Below, piece after piece: positions 36,194-46,037 of a stretch of 64,000 bases of DNA. Position 1 is the stretch's first letter; each line of letters opens with the position of its first letter. Below the pieces are notes generated by a model. The model saw nothing but the letters and a program-made list of their open reading frames with translations, was not told where the DNA came from and ran no database searches. The DNA is from Pseudomonadota bacterium (lineage in GTDB: Bacteria; Bdellovibrionota; UBA1018): contig JAIXQO010000002.1 in NCBI GenBank assembly GCA_027485695.1, positions 538,006 through 602,005 on the forward strand, in the 5' to 3' direction. The position numbers and the translations under genes were made by a program.

Positions 36194-37066
36194 ATGCTCC
36201 GCTATCTCAAGGAATATCGATTTTATATCACCCTTTTCTTGTTTTTGCTGATTCCAATTATCGCACTGGATACCCAGTCGAGGAATCCGCGAGACTATCG
36301 ATTCCACGACCATGTCGTTCTCAAGGTCACTTACCCCATCCAAACGGCCGTCAGTTGGCTGATTGAATGGTCGGTCGGGAGCTACCAGAGCTACATTTAC
36401 CTGTGGAACGTTCGGAACCTGAATACGGTCCTTTTTGAGGAAAACCGTAAGCTCCTGGGAACGATTTCCAATCTTAAGGAAACCCAGAACGAGAACCAGC
36501 GCCTCCGAGAACTCCTGAACTTCCGCGAGAAGTTCAAGCTCCAGTCGACCGTAGCCCGGGTGGTTGCCCGAGACGTTTCCACCGAATTCCGCGCCATTCG
36601 CGTCAACCGAGGCGAAAAGGCCGGTATCCGCAAAGGCATGGCCGTCGTCACCCACGAGGGAATCGTGGGCCGAGTCCTGCGCACGACGGACACCACTTCG
36701 GATATCGTCACCATTCTCGATCTATTGTCTGCCGTCGACACGATTGTCGAGCGCTCCCGCGCACGCGGAGTGGTCGAGGGGCTGACCGAAGAACTTTGCC
36801 AGCTGAAATTTGTTCTCAGAACGGATGACATCCAGATCGGCGACATCCTCGTTTCCTCTGGGCTCGGGGGTATCTACCCAAAAGGTATCCCGGTAGGCGT
36901 CGTCTCCAAGGTTAAAAAGAAACTGTTCGGCATCAGCCAAGACGTCGAGGTTCGCCCGAGCGTCGATTTCACCAAGCTCGAAGAAGTCTTAATCGTGACT
37001 CAGAATAACATCGAAGTATTGGAGACTCCGGTACTCGCGGTTCCTGAGAAGAAAGCTGCGAAATGA
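36194..37066 (+). CDS. mreC: Rod-shape-determining protein MreC
   Basis: The protein has 290 residues. One N-terminal membrane helix (YITLFLFLLIPIIALD), a periplasmic coiled coil (LLGTISNLKETQNENQRLRELL) and two beta-barrel subdomains with AIRVNRGEKAGIRKGMAVV and VSSGLGGIYPKGIPVGVV are all characteristic. MreC forms filaments that activate PBP2 and RodA. The stop overlaps the mreD start. MreB is not upstream as is usual; a PpiD-like gene is divergent instead. Confidence 0.95.
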   Translation: MLRYLKEYRFYITLFLFLLIPIIALDTQSRNPRDYRFHDHVVLKVTYPIQTAVSWLIEWSVGSYQSYIYLWNVRNLNTVLFEENRKLLGTISNLKETQNENQRLRELLNFREKFKLQSTVARVVARDVSTEFRAIRVNRGEKAGIRKGMAVVTHEGIVGRVLRTTDTTSDIVTILDLLSAVDTIVERSRARGVVEGLTEELCQLKFVLRTDDIQIGDILVSSGLGGIYPKGIPVGVVSKVKKKLFGISQDVEVRPSVDFTKLEEVLIVTQNNIEVLETPVLAVPEKKAAK

Positions 37067-37626
37067 GGAGTCGGTTTTTTCGATTCTTGAACGCACCGCT
37101 TCTTCTTTTGGCGGTCTGCATAGGACTCGCGATCCAGAGTTCTCTCTTCTATAGTTATCCGCTCTATTACTTCCAGCCGGATTTTGCATTCCTCGCCGTT
37201 CTTTGGGTCAGCCTGAGGCGCAACTTCACCGAAGGTGGAATTTTGACGCTCATCATTGGGATGATCGTCGAATCGCATAGTGCCGCACCTCAGGGCTACT
37301 TCATGCTCTTATACATGTTACTCTATTTAGGAATGCGCGCTTTCGTGCGTTACTTCGTGATCGCGAACTGGGCGTCACTTTCTCTCGTCGCTATGGTGGC
37401 CCACGTCCTGTTCAAGATCGGAGGCCTTTTCGTACTCGCGCTTTTTGATCAAGCGGGACGGCAGATGTTCCACTTTTTCATTCAGATCGTCCCAAGCACT
37501 CTGATGGCTGGCATCCTTGCGGTATTCTTTTTTCCGCTTTGTACGGAGTTTGATCGCCTCACCCAGAAGACGTCTCGCGGAAGATCTGTTTTCGAAGAAG
37601 AGCTCATGGGCGAAGAAGCGCCTTAA
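37063..37626 (+). CDS. mreD: Rod-shape-determining protein MreD
   Basis: The protein has 187 residues with about five membrane helices and the MreD pattern (FAFLAVLW-like entry at QPDFAFLAVLWVSLRRNF, then GYFMLLYMLLYLGMRAF). It is an inner-membrane partner of MreC in the elongasome. Its ATG overlaps the mreC stop in ATGA and it ends 12 bases before mrdA. Confidence 0.85.
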   Translation: MRSRFFRFLNAPLLLLAVCIGLAIQSSLFYSYPLYYFQPDFAFLAVLWVSLRRNFTEGGILTLIIGMIVESHSAAPQGYFMLLYMLLYLGMRAFVRYFVIANWASLSLVAMVAHVLFKIGGLFVLALFDQAGRQMFHFFIQIVPSTLMAGILAVFFFPLCTEFDRLTQKTSRGRSVFEEELMGEEAP

Positions 37627-37638
37627 AAGGATTTTGAA

Positions 37639-39687
37639 ATGGCATTTCTTGGGCAAGAAGAACAGATCCGGACATTCCAAGATCGATTTCGATACATCTA
37701 TATCGCGATCGCAGTCGGTTTCGTGTTCCTATTCTCCCGACTGGTTTACCTGCAAATCATCAACGGCGATAAAATGCGCCAGTACTCCGAGGAAAACCGA
37801 ATTAAGCGCGTGAAAATCGCCGCGCCTCGCGGGATGGTTTTCGACCGAAATGGAGTTCTTCTCCTCGACAACCGTCCAGCATTCGACCTCGAGATCATTC
37901 CTCAGTATTTGCGCGAATCCCGCCAATCCGAACCCGTCATCAAGATGCTCGCCAGTCTCTTGAACATGACCGAAAAAGACATCCAAGCCACGCTGACGCG
38001 CATGCGCGGGCAACCGTCCTTCATTCCCGTCAAGATCAAGACCGACCTCTCTCGCGAGGAGGTCGCCCTGATTGAAGCCTGGAAAATCGACATGCCCGGC
38101 GTTCAGATTCAACAAGAGATCAAACGCACGAACCTTTACGGCGACGTCGCCTCTCACTTACTCGGATACATCGGCGAAGTCAGCGCGACTGAGATCCCGG
38201 TGCTCAACCGCACCGAAGATCGCTATAAACTCGGGGATAACGTCGGTAAATTCGGCATCGAGCAGAAACTCGAGGACACGCTTCGCGGTGATGACGGCGA
38301 AAAACTCGTCGAAGTCGACGCCTTAGGAAGAATCAAGCTCGAGCGCAAGAGCGGCGGACGCGTCTTCAACAGCGAAATCGAGAAATCAGCGACTCCCGGC
38401 AAGAACGTCGTCCTCACCCTCGATCAAGACCTGCAGAACGCGGCCGTTAAAGCGTTCGGAGACAAAATCGGATCCGTGGTCGCGATCGATCCGCAGTCAG
38501 GAGAGATCCTCGCGATGCTCTCTCGCCCTTCGTTCGATCCGACTGAGTTTTCGCGCGGAATTCCCGCGGCGCTTTGGAACAAACTCATCTCGAACGAAAA
38601 CCGCCCGCTTCGAGACAAAACCATTCAAGATCACTACCCGCCCGGATCTGTTTTTAAAACGATCACGGCGATCGCCGGCCTAGAAGAAGGCGTGATCGAC
38701 GATAACACTCGGTTCAGTTGCTCAGGCTCTCTTCAAGTCGGTAACCGCCCTTACCACTGCCACAAAAAAGGCGGCCACGGTGAGGTCGGCATCTACCAAG
38801 CGCTCGTCAAATCCTGCGACGTGTTTTTCTACCGTGTGGCTCAACGCTTGAAATCGGTCGACGATCTCGCGACTTGGGCTTTTCACTTGGGCCTTGGTCG
38901 ACGTACCGGTATCCCGCTCGCACGCGAGGTTCCAGGACTCATTCCGACCGAGGAATGGAAACGTAAACGCTACAACCAACCTTGGAACATGGGTGAAACG
39001 TTGTCTGTGGCGATCGGCCAAGGTGCCGTTTTGACGACCGTGCTTCAGCTCGCGAACACCTACGCATCGATCGCAAACGGCGGAACCCAGTATCGTCCCT
39101 ATTTCGTCAAACGAATCGAATCGATCGAAGGCAAGATCCTCTCTGAGAGTAAGCCCGAGGTTCTCGATCGCACGCGCTTGAAACCGAGCACTTACATCGC
39201 CATTCGCAAAGCCCTCTGGGGCGTGGTCAACGACCCAGGCGGAACCGCGTTCTCGCAGCGTTTGCCCGGAATGGATTTCGCCGGAAAAACTGGAACCGCG
39301 CAGGTCATCAGCCTTTCGCGCGATAAGATCTACTCCAAATGCGAGAACATGAAATTCCGGGAACGCCACCACGGTGTTTTTGCGGGATTCGCACCGGTCG
39401 AAAACCCGAAAATCGCCGTCGCCGTTCTAGGTGAACACACCTGCCACGGAGCTTCGGGCGCCGCTCCGATCGCCAAAGCGATCATTGAAACCTATCTCCG
39501 CAAAATCGATCCATCGCTCTACAGTCCAGCCGCCGTCGAAGCTCGACAAAAAGAAGAGCGCGAAGCTGCCCGCGCCGCAAAAAAATTAGCGACTAAACCC
39601 GCGTCCGACTCTCCAGAAGACGAAGACGTGATTCAGACCGAAGGCAGCGAGCACCTCTCCACGGGCGCTCCTGCGGGAGAGGAATAA
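37639..39687 (+). CDS. mrdA: Penicillin-binding protein 2 (elongation transpeptidase)
   Basis: The protein has 682 residues. An N-terminal membrane helix ([18 protein letters not shown]) and a pedestal domain ([18 protein letters not shown]) precede the transpeptidase. The active Ser is in GSVFKTITA, the second motif in VKSCDVFFY and the third in AGKTGTAQV, so all three are kept. It cross-links lateral-wall peptidoglycan. About 60 charged and Ala/Glu-rich residues extend the C terminus. The next gene, rodA, begins 4 bases later, so they are made together. Confidence 0.96.
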   Translation: MAFLGQEEQIRTFQDRFRYIYIAIAVGFVFLFSRLVYLQIINGDKMRQYSEENRIKRVKIAAPRGMVFDRNGVLLLDNRPAFDLEIIPQYLRESRQSEPVIKMLASLLNMTEKDIQATLTRMRGQPSFIPVKIKTDLSREEVALIEAWKIDMPGVQIQQEIKRTNLYGDVASHLLGYIGEVSATEIPVLNRTEDRYKLGDNVGKFGIEQKLEDTLRGDDGEKLVEVDALGRIKLERKSGGRVFNSEIEKSATPGKNVVLTLDQDLQNAAVKAFGDKIGSVVAIDPQSGEILAMLSRPSFDPTEFSRGIPAALWNKLISNENRPLRDKTIQDHYPPGSVFKTITAIAGLEEGVIDDNTRFSCSGSLQVGNRPYHCHKKGGHGEVGIYQALVKSCDVFFYRVAQRLKSVDDLATWAFHLGLGRRTGIPLAREVPGLIPTEEWKRKRYNQPWNMGETLSVAIGQGAVLTTVLQLANTYASIANGGTQYRPYFVKRIESIEGKILSESKPEVLDRTRLKPSTYIAIRKALWGVVNDPGGTAFSQRLPGMDFAGKTGTAQVISLSRDKIYSKCENMKFRERHHGVFAGFAPVENPKIAVAVLGEHTCHGASGAAPIAKAIIETYLRKIDPSLYSPAAVEARQKEEREAARAAKKLATKPASDSPEDEDVIQTEGSEHLSTGAPAGEE

Positions 39688-39691
39688 CCCG

Positions 39692-40846
39692 ATGACCCAT
39701 ACCTACATGGAGTCCCAGGAACAGCCGAATGAGAACCTGAATCGGATCGCGGCTTACGACGACGAACTCAAGAAGTTCAACTGGAACCTTCTGATCATGG
39801 AGTTCATTCTGTTCGGGATCGGACTTTGGAATCTGGTCAGCGCGACCTCGGTCGACGACAAATCGGCTGGTCTATTTAAATCGCAGCTCATTTGGTTCGG
39901 AATCGGTCTCATCATGACGGGCGTTGTGCTCCTCATGCACTATTCGATTTTCTCCCGACTCGCTTGGTTCATCTATTTTTTGAACATCGTTCTTCTGGTT
40001 GCCGTCCTGATCGTGGGCAAGTCCTCCCTCGGAGCGAAACGTTGGATCGGATTCGGCGGATTCCATATCCAACCCTCCGAGTTCATGAAAATCTCGATGG
40101 TCATCTGTCTTGCTAAGTATTTCGAGACTGAACGAGTGACCAATGGCTTAGGTCTCAAGGAACTTCTACTACCCACCCTACTCGTCGCGATACCGGCCGG
40201 ACTCATTATGAAGCAGCCGGACTTGGGGACGGCCATGATCATCCTACTCACTTACGGATCGATGCTGCTTTTCATCAAGGTCAAACCTAAGGTCATCATT
40301 TTACTCATGATGGTAGGCGCGATCCTGGCTCCAACGATCTACGAATTCGGACTCAAGCCTTACCAGCGCCAACGAATCGTTTCGTTCATCGACCCGATGA
40401 GCGACCCCAAAGGTTCCGGTTACAACTCCATTCAGTCGATGATCGCCGTCGGTAGCGGGCAACTCGTCGGTAAAGGCTACAAAAAAGGCACCCAATCCCA
40501 GCTCAATTTCCTTCCGGAACACCACACGGACTTCATTTTCTCTGTGTTCAGCGAGGAGCATGGATTCGTGGGGTGCGTAATCCTGCTGATTCTCTACCTG
40601 ATATTTATTTCAAACGGGGTGCAGGTCGCCTACCAGTCCCACGACAAATTCGGGATGCTACTGGTCTTCGGCCTCATGTCGATTTTCTTCTGGCACGTCT
40701 TCGTCAACATGGGAATGGTCATGGGAATCTTACCGATCGTGGGGGTCCCACTCCCGTTCCTCAGTTACGGGGGATCGGCGCTCATCACCGCGACCATGGG
40801 GGTTGCGATCGTGACGAACGTGGCGAATAAGAAATTTATGTTCTGA
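39692..40846 (+). CDS. rodA: Peptidoglycan glycosyltransferase RodA
   Basis: The protein has 384 residues with about ten membrane helices and the SEDS-family signatures: [40 protein letters not shown] and the late [13 protein letters not shown]. It polymerises glycan strands during elongation together with PBP2. The first 30 residues are acidic and cytoplasmic, longer than usual. It closes the mreC-mreD-mrdA-rodA operon, and its stop lies within a long inverted repeat. Confidence 0.95.
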   Translation: MTHTYMESQEQPNENLNRIAAYDDELKKFNWNLLIMEFILFGIGLWNLVSATSVDDKSAGLFKSQLIWFGIGLIMTGVVLLMHYSIFSRLAWFIYFLNIVLLVAVLIVGKSSLGAKRWIGFGGFHIQPSEFMKISMVICLAKYFETERVTNGLGLKELLLPTLLVAIPAGLIMKQPDLGTAMIILLTYGSMLLFIKVKPKVIILLMMVGAILAPTIYEFGLKPYQRQRIVSFIDPMSDPKGSGYNSIQSMIAVGSGQLVGKGYKKGTQSQLNFLPEHHTDFIFSVFSEEHGFVGCVILLILYLIFISNGVQVAYQSHDKFGMLLVFGLMSIFFWHVFVNMGMVMGILPIVGVPLPFLSYGGSALITATMGVAIVTNVANKKFMF

Positions 40847-41037
40847 GTTCAATCGACTCAAAAGTCGCTCGTCGGCTCCTTGCCTACTTGAACTTTTCGC
40901 CTATGGCGAAAAGACGCGTCGTGCTTTTATGACTGGTCATCATGACCAGTCACCCTTCGGGCGCGTTCCGCGTGAAAATTTGCAATCCTGCAAATTTTTT
41001 TAGACTCGCTCCGTTTTTGAGTCGATTGAACTCAGAA
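40841..41037 (+). repeat. Multi-hairpin intergenic element after rodA, copy C
   Basis: Outer arms of at least 23 perfectly paired bases (TTCTGAGTTCAATCGACTCA and its complement, about 40841-40863 and 41014-41037) enclose roughly 150 bases holding five more hairpins: GGC-TCCTT-GCC at 40874; CTTTTCGCC-TAT-GGCGAAAAG at 40893; TGACTGGTCA-TCA-TGACCAGTCA at 40930; CCC-TTC-GGG and CGCG-TTC-CGCG near 40953-40972; and AAATTTGCA-ATCC-TGCAAATTT with trailing T at 40976, a good terminator for rodA. Its first half resembles elements A and B, but not all paired regions are kept. Confidence 0.6.
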
Positions 41038-41171
41038 ACAGCAAAAAATACGGGTCCGCGCGCTGCGGCGTTCCGGGCGAAACTGGGTTTTAACGTGTTT
41101 CGCCCTAGATTTCTGGGCGGGGTCGGCCTAATCTGACCGAAATCTTTTTTGCTCAAGGAGCCAACCAAACC
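41038..41171. other. Gene-free GC-rich stretch with more hairpins before the Lpp-like gene
   Basis: With copy C this completes a gap of about 325 bases without a gene. GGGCGAAAC (41075) pairs with GTTTCGCCC (41097), and CCGC-GCGCT-GCGG precedes it. It must hold the promoter of the lipoprotein gene, but I see no clear -35/-10. An AAGGAG at about 41154 is somewhat far from the start at 41172. Confidence 0.5.
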
Positions 41172-41510
41172 ATGCAATCTCGCCGTATTCTTTCTGTCGT
41201 TACTATCGCACTCGCTCTGTCCGCCTCATCTTGCGTGGACATGGAAACCCTGAGCGGTGGCCTCAAGGCCCAGGTCGAAGGACAGAACACCAAGGTTGCT
41301 GAACTTCAAAAGGCAACAAACGAGCTCTCCGCTCAAGTCAAAACCCTGAACGAAGAAAACAACTCCGTGAAGGTGCTCTTGACCAAGGTCAACGATCACG
41401 TCGTTGCTCAGCAGTCCAAAATCGATGAGATGGACGCGACCATTAAGCAGCTACAAGCTTCGAAATCGGCTCCTAGCCGTTCAACGACGCCGCCTGCACG
41501 CCGCCGATAA
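41172..41510 (+). CDS. Small coiled-coil lipoprotein (Lpp-like)
   Basis: The protein has 112 residues. A signal peptide ends in the lipobox LSASSC with Cys about residue 17. The mature part is almost wholly a heptad coiled coil (VAELQKATNELSAQVKTLNEENN) and ends in a Ser/Pro/Arg tail. It resembles Braun-type lipoproteins in layout, though the C-terminal Lys used for peptidoglycan linkage is absent (ends ARRR). It is likely a periplasmic structural or spacer protein. Confidence 0.75.
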   Translation: MQSRRILSVVTIALALSASSCVDMETLSGGLKAQVEGQNTKVAELQKATNELSAQVKTLNEENNSVKVLLTKVNDHVVAQQSKIDEMDATIKQLQASKSAPSRSTTPPARRR

Positions 41511-41567
41511 AATTACCTTTCTCCGGAGAATCGTTTACCCGTCATCCTTGAATGAGGATTCATTTCC

Positions 41568-42812
41568 ATGCGCCAAATTCCACCCAGCGGTATCAATCTT
41601 TTTCAACTCATCTATCGGTTCATTCGAGAATATGAGGAGAAGAGCGGTGGCGTAAAAGCATTGAACTTGAGCCTCGGAAATCCGGACCTGATCCCACCTC
41701 AAGAGGTGATCGATCTGAAAACGCGTTTCGCTCAAGATCGCGGCATCGATTCCTACACCTATGCAGAAGACCGTAATTTGAACCGGTTCTGTGAAGGACT
41801 CATCGAAACATTTACCGGCCTTAAAGCCGAAGCCTATCCTCATCTCCGGTACACGCCGACGGCCGGGATCAAAACCGCCTCTGCACTCCTGCCACTTGCG
41901 TGCGGCATGCACCTCCGGGACCGCAAAAAGTTCCATGTCGTCACTCACCTTCCGGCCTATGACGTCATGGGTACTTGGACGAGTTCCTATTTCGCATCAA
42001 ACCGGATCGTTTGGCCATTGAGTGCCGAAACCGGAATGAAGATGGATTTAGGCGCTCTGAAAACCGCGCTGAATACCGCTCAAGTGGAACGTCCGGATTT
42101 GATTTTTGTGATTCGTCCGGGCAACCCGGCCTCGCAAGGCGCGACCCGCGAAGAATGGGTATCGCTCATCGAGTTTTGCATCGAACGCGGCATTCGTTTA
42201 GCAAACGACGGCGCTTACACGACGCTGACGAATGGTGGCCACGTCACGCTTGCAGAGGTCGCCAAGGACTACCCAAAACTCGAGTGGATCGAACTCTATA
42301 GCTTGTCCAAGGCTCTCTCCGATCCGGGCGCTCGATTGGGCGCGATTTTTGGCTCGCAGGATTTCGTCGAAGACTGGGTGCTGGTCAAAGGCAACACCGA
42401 CTCCGGCCCGAACCCGCTTCAGATGATGGCGTACGGAGAACTCTTCAAGGACGTCACGCTCTCGAAAAAACTTCTGAATGACACGTACGAGATCTATAAA
42501 AAACGTCTCGACCTTCTCGTGCCGACCCTCAAAAAAGCGGGACTTAAACCGGCTGGAGAAACCACTGCCGGATTTTTCACGCTCTGGAAAGTGCCGAACC
42601 GTGCATTCGGCATCGACCTGACCCAGGGCGAAGGCTCGCACTCTGAACGCTTCAATCGCCTCGTCATCGATCGCACGGGAATGGTGGGCGTTCATTTCAC
42701 GGGCCCGACCGGTGAACCTTACATTCGCTATGCCGTGTGCTTCGATATTCTCGAGCCTTCGGCCCGCGCACGATTCGAGAAATCAGCGGCGGAGATCCGT
42801 CCGGAATACTGA
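41568..42812 (+). CDS. PLP-dependent aminotransferase, class I/II
   Basis: The protein has 414 residues. The fold-type I pattern is seen: LNLSLGNPDLIPP, the substrate-entry TPTAGIKTASA, the RPGNPASQGATREEW stretch (NP), and the PLP Lys in YSLSKALSDPGARLG. The C terminus holds a late carboxylate-binding Arg candidate (PYIRYAV). The exact substrate is not clear; alanine or diaminopimelate-type aminotransferases are possible. A hairpin CATCCT-TGAATG-AGGAT lies over its leader, and the palindrome TTCTCCGGAGAA lies further up. Confidence 0.85.
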   Translation: MRQIPPSGINLFQLIYRFIREYEEKSGGVKALNLSLGNPDLIPPQEVIDLKTRFAQDRGIDSYTYAEDRNLNRFCEGLIETFTGLKAEAYPHLRYTPTAGIKTASALLPLACGMHLRDRKKFHVVTHLPAYDVMGTWTSSYFASNRIVWPLSAETGMKMDLGALKTALNTAQVERPDLIFVIRPGNPASQGATREEWVSLIEFCIERGIRLANDGAYTTLTNGGHVTLAEVAKDYPKLEWIELYSLSKALSDPGARLGAIFGSQDFVEDWVLVKGNTDSGPNPLQMMAYGELFKDVTLSKKLLNDTYEIYKKRLDLLVPTLKKAGLKPAGETTAGFFTLWKVPNRAFGIDLTQGEGSHSERFNRLVIDRTGMVGVHFTGPTGEPYIRYAVCFDILEPSARARFEKSAAEIRPEY

Positions 42813-42829
42813 TCGAGCTGGGCGTTATT

Positions 42830-43228
42830 TTACTCCGACGGAACTGAGAACGAGTGGGAAAACCCTCGCGCTGGATCTGTGATCGTGAATTTACCCGTGC
42901 AGATCGATTTCTCCGCATCATAAGTGAGAGGCTGATCGATGCGGATCTGATATCTGCCACCGTTCGAGGTGACAAAAGACGAAACCACTTGCTCGCCGCT
43001 GATCTCCTCTTTGAGCTGGAGGCAGTCATGCTTGATTTCTTCCACGAAGGAAGATGCGGCCGTTTTGAGACTGAGATCTGCGAGATCATGTGAAATACCC
43101 GCGGTTGCTTGAGCCGTCGGTGAACTCGATGGCTGTGTTACGACGGTTTTTTCTCTTTTGGTGCAAGCCCCTGTTCCTAAGCATGAAACAATGAAAACAC
43201 TCCAGGTTACGATCCGTTGATGAGTCAT
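42830..43228 (-). CDS. Lipoprotein of unknown function
   Basis: The protein has 132 residues and I do not recognise it. Starting at ATG 43228, a signal peptide ends at a lipobox (SCLGTGAC, Cys about 21). The mature part has a Ser/Thr/Pro-rich linker and a domain with two Cys (HDCLQLKEE, EKSICTGKF) that may form a disulfide. It follows the caspase-like protease gene on the same strand by 58 bases, and could be its co-expressed partner; that is position evidence only. Confidence 0.65.
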   Translation of the reverse strand: MTHQRIVTWSVFIVSCLGTGACTKREKTVVTQPSSSPTAQATAGISHDLADLSLKTAASSFVEEIKHDCLQLKEEISGEQVVSSFVTSNGGRYQIRIDQPLTYDAEKSICTGKFTITDPARGFSHSFSVPSE

Positions 43229-43286
43229 ATGCATGATTCTACCGAGAATTCGCACCACCACGTCAAACTTTTCTGTAAGGCATTTC

Positions 43287-44540
43287 TTAGAACTTGAATT
43301 CAACGCAGTTTTGAAGCGAAGGGTTCGCGCCTAGGGATGATTTCAAGCGACGAACATCGGCATCGAGCTGCGACTGCTGATAGCGGTGCAGGAGCCAGAG
43401 CACGGTCTGGTCGTGAATGTTGTAACTGGAGGCCAGCTCTGAACTCGACGGCTCCCCGCCCGCCTGCATGCGAGAGTTCTGCGGAACCCGACTCCTCAAA
43501 CGGTGATACTCAACCACTCGCCTAAAGTAAGAATCGCGATCCTCGATCCTCGATGCCTGCATCAGTCGCGGGCTATGCACTTGTCCCCAGGCCTGCAATT
43601 GATTGATTGCCGATTCCATCTGATCCAAGGTTTCCGGTCGATAGCTGGAGGAATTCGGAAATCTGCTCGGTGGAATCAGGAGCAATTCAAACAGACGTCC
43701 GAGATTGGTTTGAAACCCCGTCATCTGAGGAAAATAACCTCTGGAAAGTTCGTCGTCACCGATCACATCGAATTTGATGACCGAACCGTGACCGTTCGCT
43801 TCCAAGACGTAACGAAAAAAATCGGTCCCACTCCGTAGAGCTCCCGCATCGTTCATCGCCAAATTCTTGCGAAGCACGTTGGATTGCCACGCGCGAGAGA
43901 CCCATCGATGATTCTGCGCCGAGATGACGCAAGCTGAGCGAACGATCGGCAGGAATAGGGACGCGCCTGAATAGCAGGTCTCGTCAAACACGAGGATCCG
44001 ACTTCCTTGATGGCGAAGGGTCGCGAACTCTTGCTCATACTGCGAAAACAGTTCAGGACCGATTCCAAGCACCTGATGCCCAGTCAACTGCCCCTGCGTA
44101 TCAAAATCAGGTTCGCTGCCGTGACCATCCATCCCGATAAACAAACTCTGAGGCAGCCGAGGCGCCTGATTCAGGCTCTTGAGCAGATAGAGGAGCTGCA
44201 TTCTCGGTTGGCGTACGATCACGGGATAACGAACCGATCGACCTGCCGGATGAATTTGCCCGAGCGGGAACAAGAGATCGAATTCCTGAATCAACGACGT
44301 CTGGGCAAGCACTTCGTCAGGAACAAGAATCCGAACTTCCCAACCACGAACGGCGAAATTCATCGCCAGGCGATATTGGCTGTCTCGAAACCAATTGAGA
44401 TTTTCGTCGTCGACGCCTGCGACGAAAATAGCCAGCTTCCAGGTCGGATCCACTCGGGGTGGCGCGGAAAAAGCCGTCAGCGCCTTCAACGAGACTAGGA
44501 GTGCAATCGACAAACGCAGGAATGGCGCAAACCACGTCAT
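43287..44540 (-). CDS. Exported caspase-like (clan CD) cysteine peptidase
   Basis: The protein has 417 residues. It has a signal peptide (residues 1-25). The catalytic pair of clan CD is visible: His 140 in LFIGMDGHGSEPDF and Cys 189 in ILVFDETCYSGASLF, the typical HG and DxCxSG motifs of caspase, metacaspase and C13-type peptidases. The last 170 residues are helical and charged, not recognised. In this fold the enzyme usually cuts after Arg, Lys, Asp or Asn, but specificity cannot be read here. It lies upstream of a small lipoprotein on the same strand. Confidence 0.65.
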   Translation of the reverse strand: MTWFAPFLRLSIALLVSLKALTAFSAPPRVDPTWKLAIFVAGVDDENLNWFRDSQYRLAMNFAVRGWEVRILVPDEVLAQTSLIQEFDLLFPLGQIHPAGRSVRYPVIVRQPRMQLLYLLKSLNQAPRLPQSLFIGMDGHGSEPDFDTQGQLTGHQVLGIGPELFSQYEQEFATLRHQGSRILVFDETCYSGASLFLPIVRSACVISAQNHRWVSRAWQSNVLRKNLAMNDAGALRSGTDFFRYVLEANGHGSVIKFDVIGDDELSRGYFPQMTGFQTNLGRLFELLLIPPSRFPNSSSYRPETLDQMESAINQLQAWGQVHSPRLMQASRIEDRDSYFRRVVEYHRLRSRVPQNSRMQAGGEPSSSELASSYNIHDQTVLWLLHRYQQSQLDADVRRLKSSLGANPSLQNCVEFKF

Positions 44541-44607
44541 GCCCGAAGATCTACATGATAACTATTTAACTAAAAAGCGGGATCGAGCCGTCTCTAAAAA
44601 TCCACAA

Positions 44608-45897
44608 TCAAGAATGATTCTGGAGGACCGGGAGCTCTTTCCAGTCCTTGTGACGATCAGTGCCGCGTGCGGTCCCGAAGATGGAGCGCAGCTGTCCGCA
44701 GGCAGCCAAGATGTCCCGCCCACGGGAGATCCGCACGGTCGCAGTCACTCCGCGATCAAGCAAGTAGCGCTGGAACGCCTTGACTCGGATATCGTCCGGA
44801 CGTTTGAACTCTGCGCCTGAGTGCTCGTTGAACGGGATCAAGTTCACCTTAGATGGGATGCCGCGTGTGAGCTTGATCACGCGTTCCGCGTCTTCTAACG
44901 AGTCGTTGAAGTCCTTGAGGAGCACGTATTCGAATGTGATCCGGCGATGCGGACCCAGTGGGAATTCACGGCAAGCTTTCATCAGCGCCGCGAGATTCCA
45001 TTTCTTGTTCACCGGCATGATGGCTGAGCGCTGTTCGTCGGTCGAAGCATTGAGCGAGATCGCAAGTCCGACGTCGACGCGTTTTCCGAGCTCAGTGATC
45101 GCGGGAACCAGACCACTGGTCGAAACCGTGACTTTGCGCTTGGAGAAACCGAGACCATCTTGATCAATCAAGATCTCGCAAGCCTTAGCGACGTTCTCGA
45201 AATTATGGAGAGGCTCGCCCATTCCCATAAATACGATATTCGTGATGGGAGCGCGCATGCGCAGCTCATGAACTTGGGTGACGATCTCGTGCGTCTGCAG
45301 GCTGCGGTCCAGACCTTGAACGCCGGTCAGGCAGAACTTGCACGCCATCGCGCAACCAACCTGAGAGGAAATACAGGCGGTCAGTCGGCGCCACTGCCCT
45401 TCGTTCAGTTTGGCGTCAGTTTTTGCGCCTGAGAACCGCACGCCCTTTTGCATTTGGGTTGCTTCGGTTTCTTTTTCTTCGTCGTCTCTGAATGTGCCTG
45501 GGTCGCGACCATCAAGACGTGCAACCGCGTCGGCGCCGGATTTCTCCTGAAGCGCGGCCGGAATGATCACGGACTCGATCGTCTTCTGATCATGAAGCGT
45601 CCAAAGAAACTTGTGAGTGCCATCGAGCGCCTGCTGGTTCACGCGCTCGGTGAGGCGGAATATCTCGACGTTCGCTTTCAACCACTCCCGGAGATCCTTG
45701 GAGAGGTCGGTCATCTCATCCCATTCCGTGACGTAACGCTGATAGACCCAATGAAAGATCTGCTGCGCGCGGAACTTGGCGCGTTTGGCGCGCTTCTTCT
45801 CAAACTCATCGTCCGTGAGACCACGGTCACGAGGAGCGGAGAGTGGGAGCAAAAGCTCCGCTAAGTCGGCTTTGGTGAGGGATTGGAAGAAAATCAT
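44608..45897 (-). CDS. rlmN: Dual-specificity 23S rRNA/tRNA adenine-C2 methyltransferase RlmN
   Basis: The protein has 429 residues. RlmN methylates A2503 of 23S rRNA and A37 of some tRNAs by a radical-SAM mechanism. The CxxxCxxC appears as GCAMACKFCLTG, the GEPLHNF motif and the catalytic late Cys in LAACGQLR are kept. It is longer than the usual 350-390 residues because about 45 acidic, low-complexity residues (ARLDGRDPGTFRDDEEKETE and neighbours, about residues 118-165) are inserted between the N-terminal domain and the radical-SAM core. The gene is alone on its strand. Confidence 0.95.
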   Translation of the reverse strand: MIFFQSLTKADLAELLLPLSAPRDRGLTDDEFEKKRAKRAKFRAQQIFHWVYQRYVTEWDEMTDLSKDLREWLKANVEIFRLTERVNQQALDGTHKFLWTLHDQKTIESVIIPAALQEKSGADAVARLDGRDPGTFRDDEEKETEATQMQKGVRFSGAKTDAKLNEGQWRRLTACISSQVGCAMACKFCLTGVQGLDRSLQTHEIVTQVHELRMRAPITNIVFMGMGEPLHNFENVAKACEILIDQDGLGFSKRKVTVSTSGLVPAITELGKRVDVGLAISLNASTDEQRSAIMPVNKKWNLAALMKACREFPLGPHRRITFEYVLLKDFNDSLEDAERVIKLTRGIPSKVNLIPFNEHSGAEFKRPDDIRVKAFQRYLLDRGVTATVRISRGRDILAACGQLRSIFGTARGTDRHKDWKELPVLQNHS

Positions 45898-46037
45898 AAA
45901 ACTGGAGTATTCTTAGCGGGAATTTGCAAGCTGGGCAATGGTTTTCAATCGGTCTACAGCGTGGACTTGGGCCACGTCTACCCTAGAATGCCCTCGTCGC
46001 GCCTTTGCTGAATTTTTTCCGCCGCCCACCTGATCCG

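Noticed and set aside
40942..41136. A 64-residue frame within the hairpin-rich gap after rodA
   Set aside because: It begins in the loop of a palindrome, has no ribosome site and reads through perfect hairpins.
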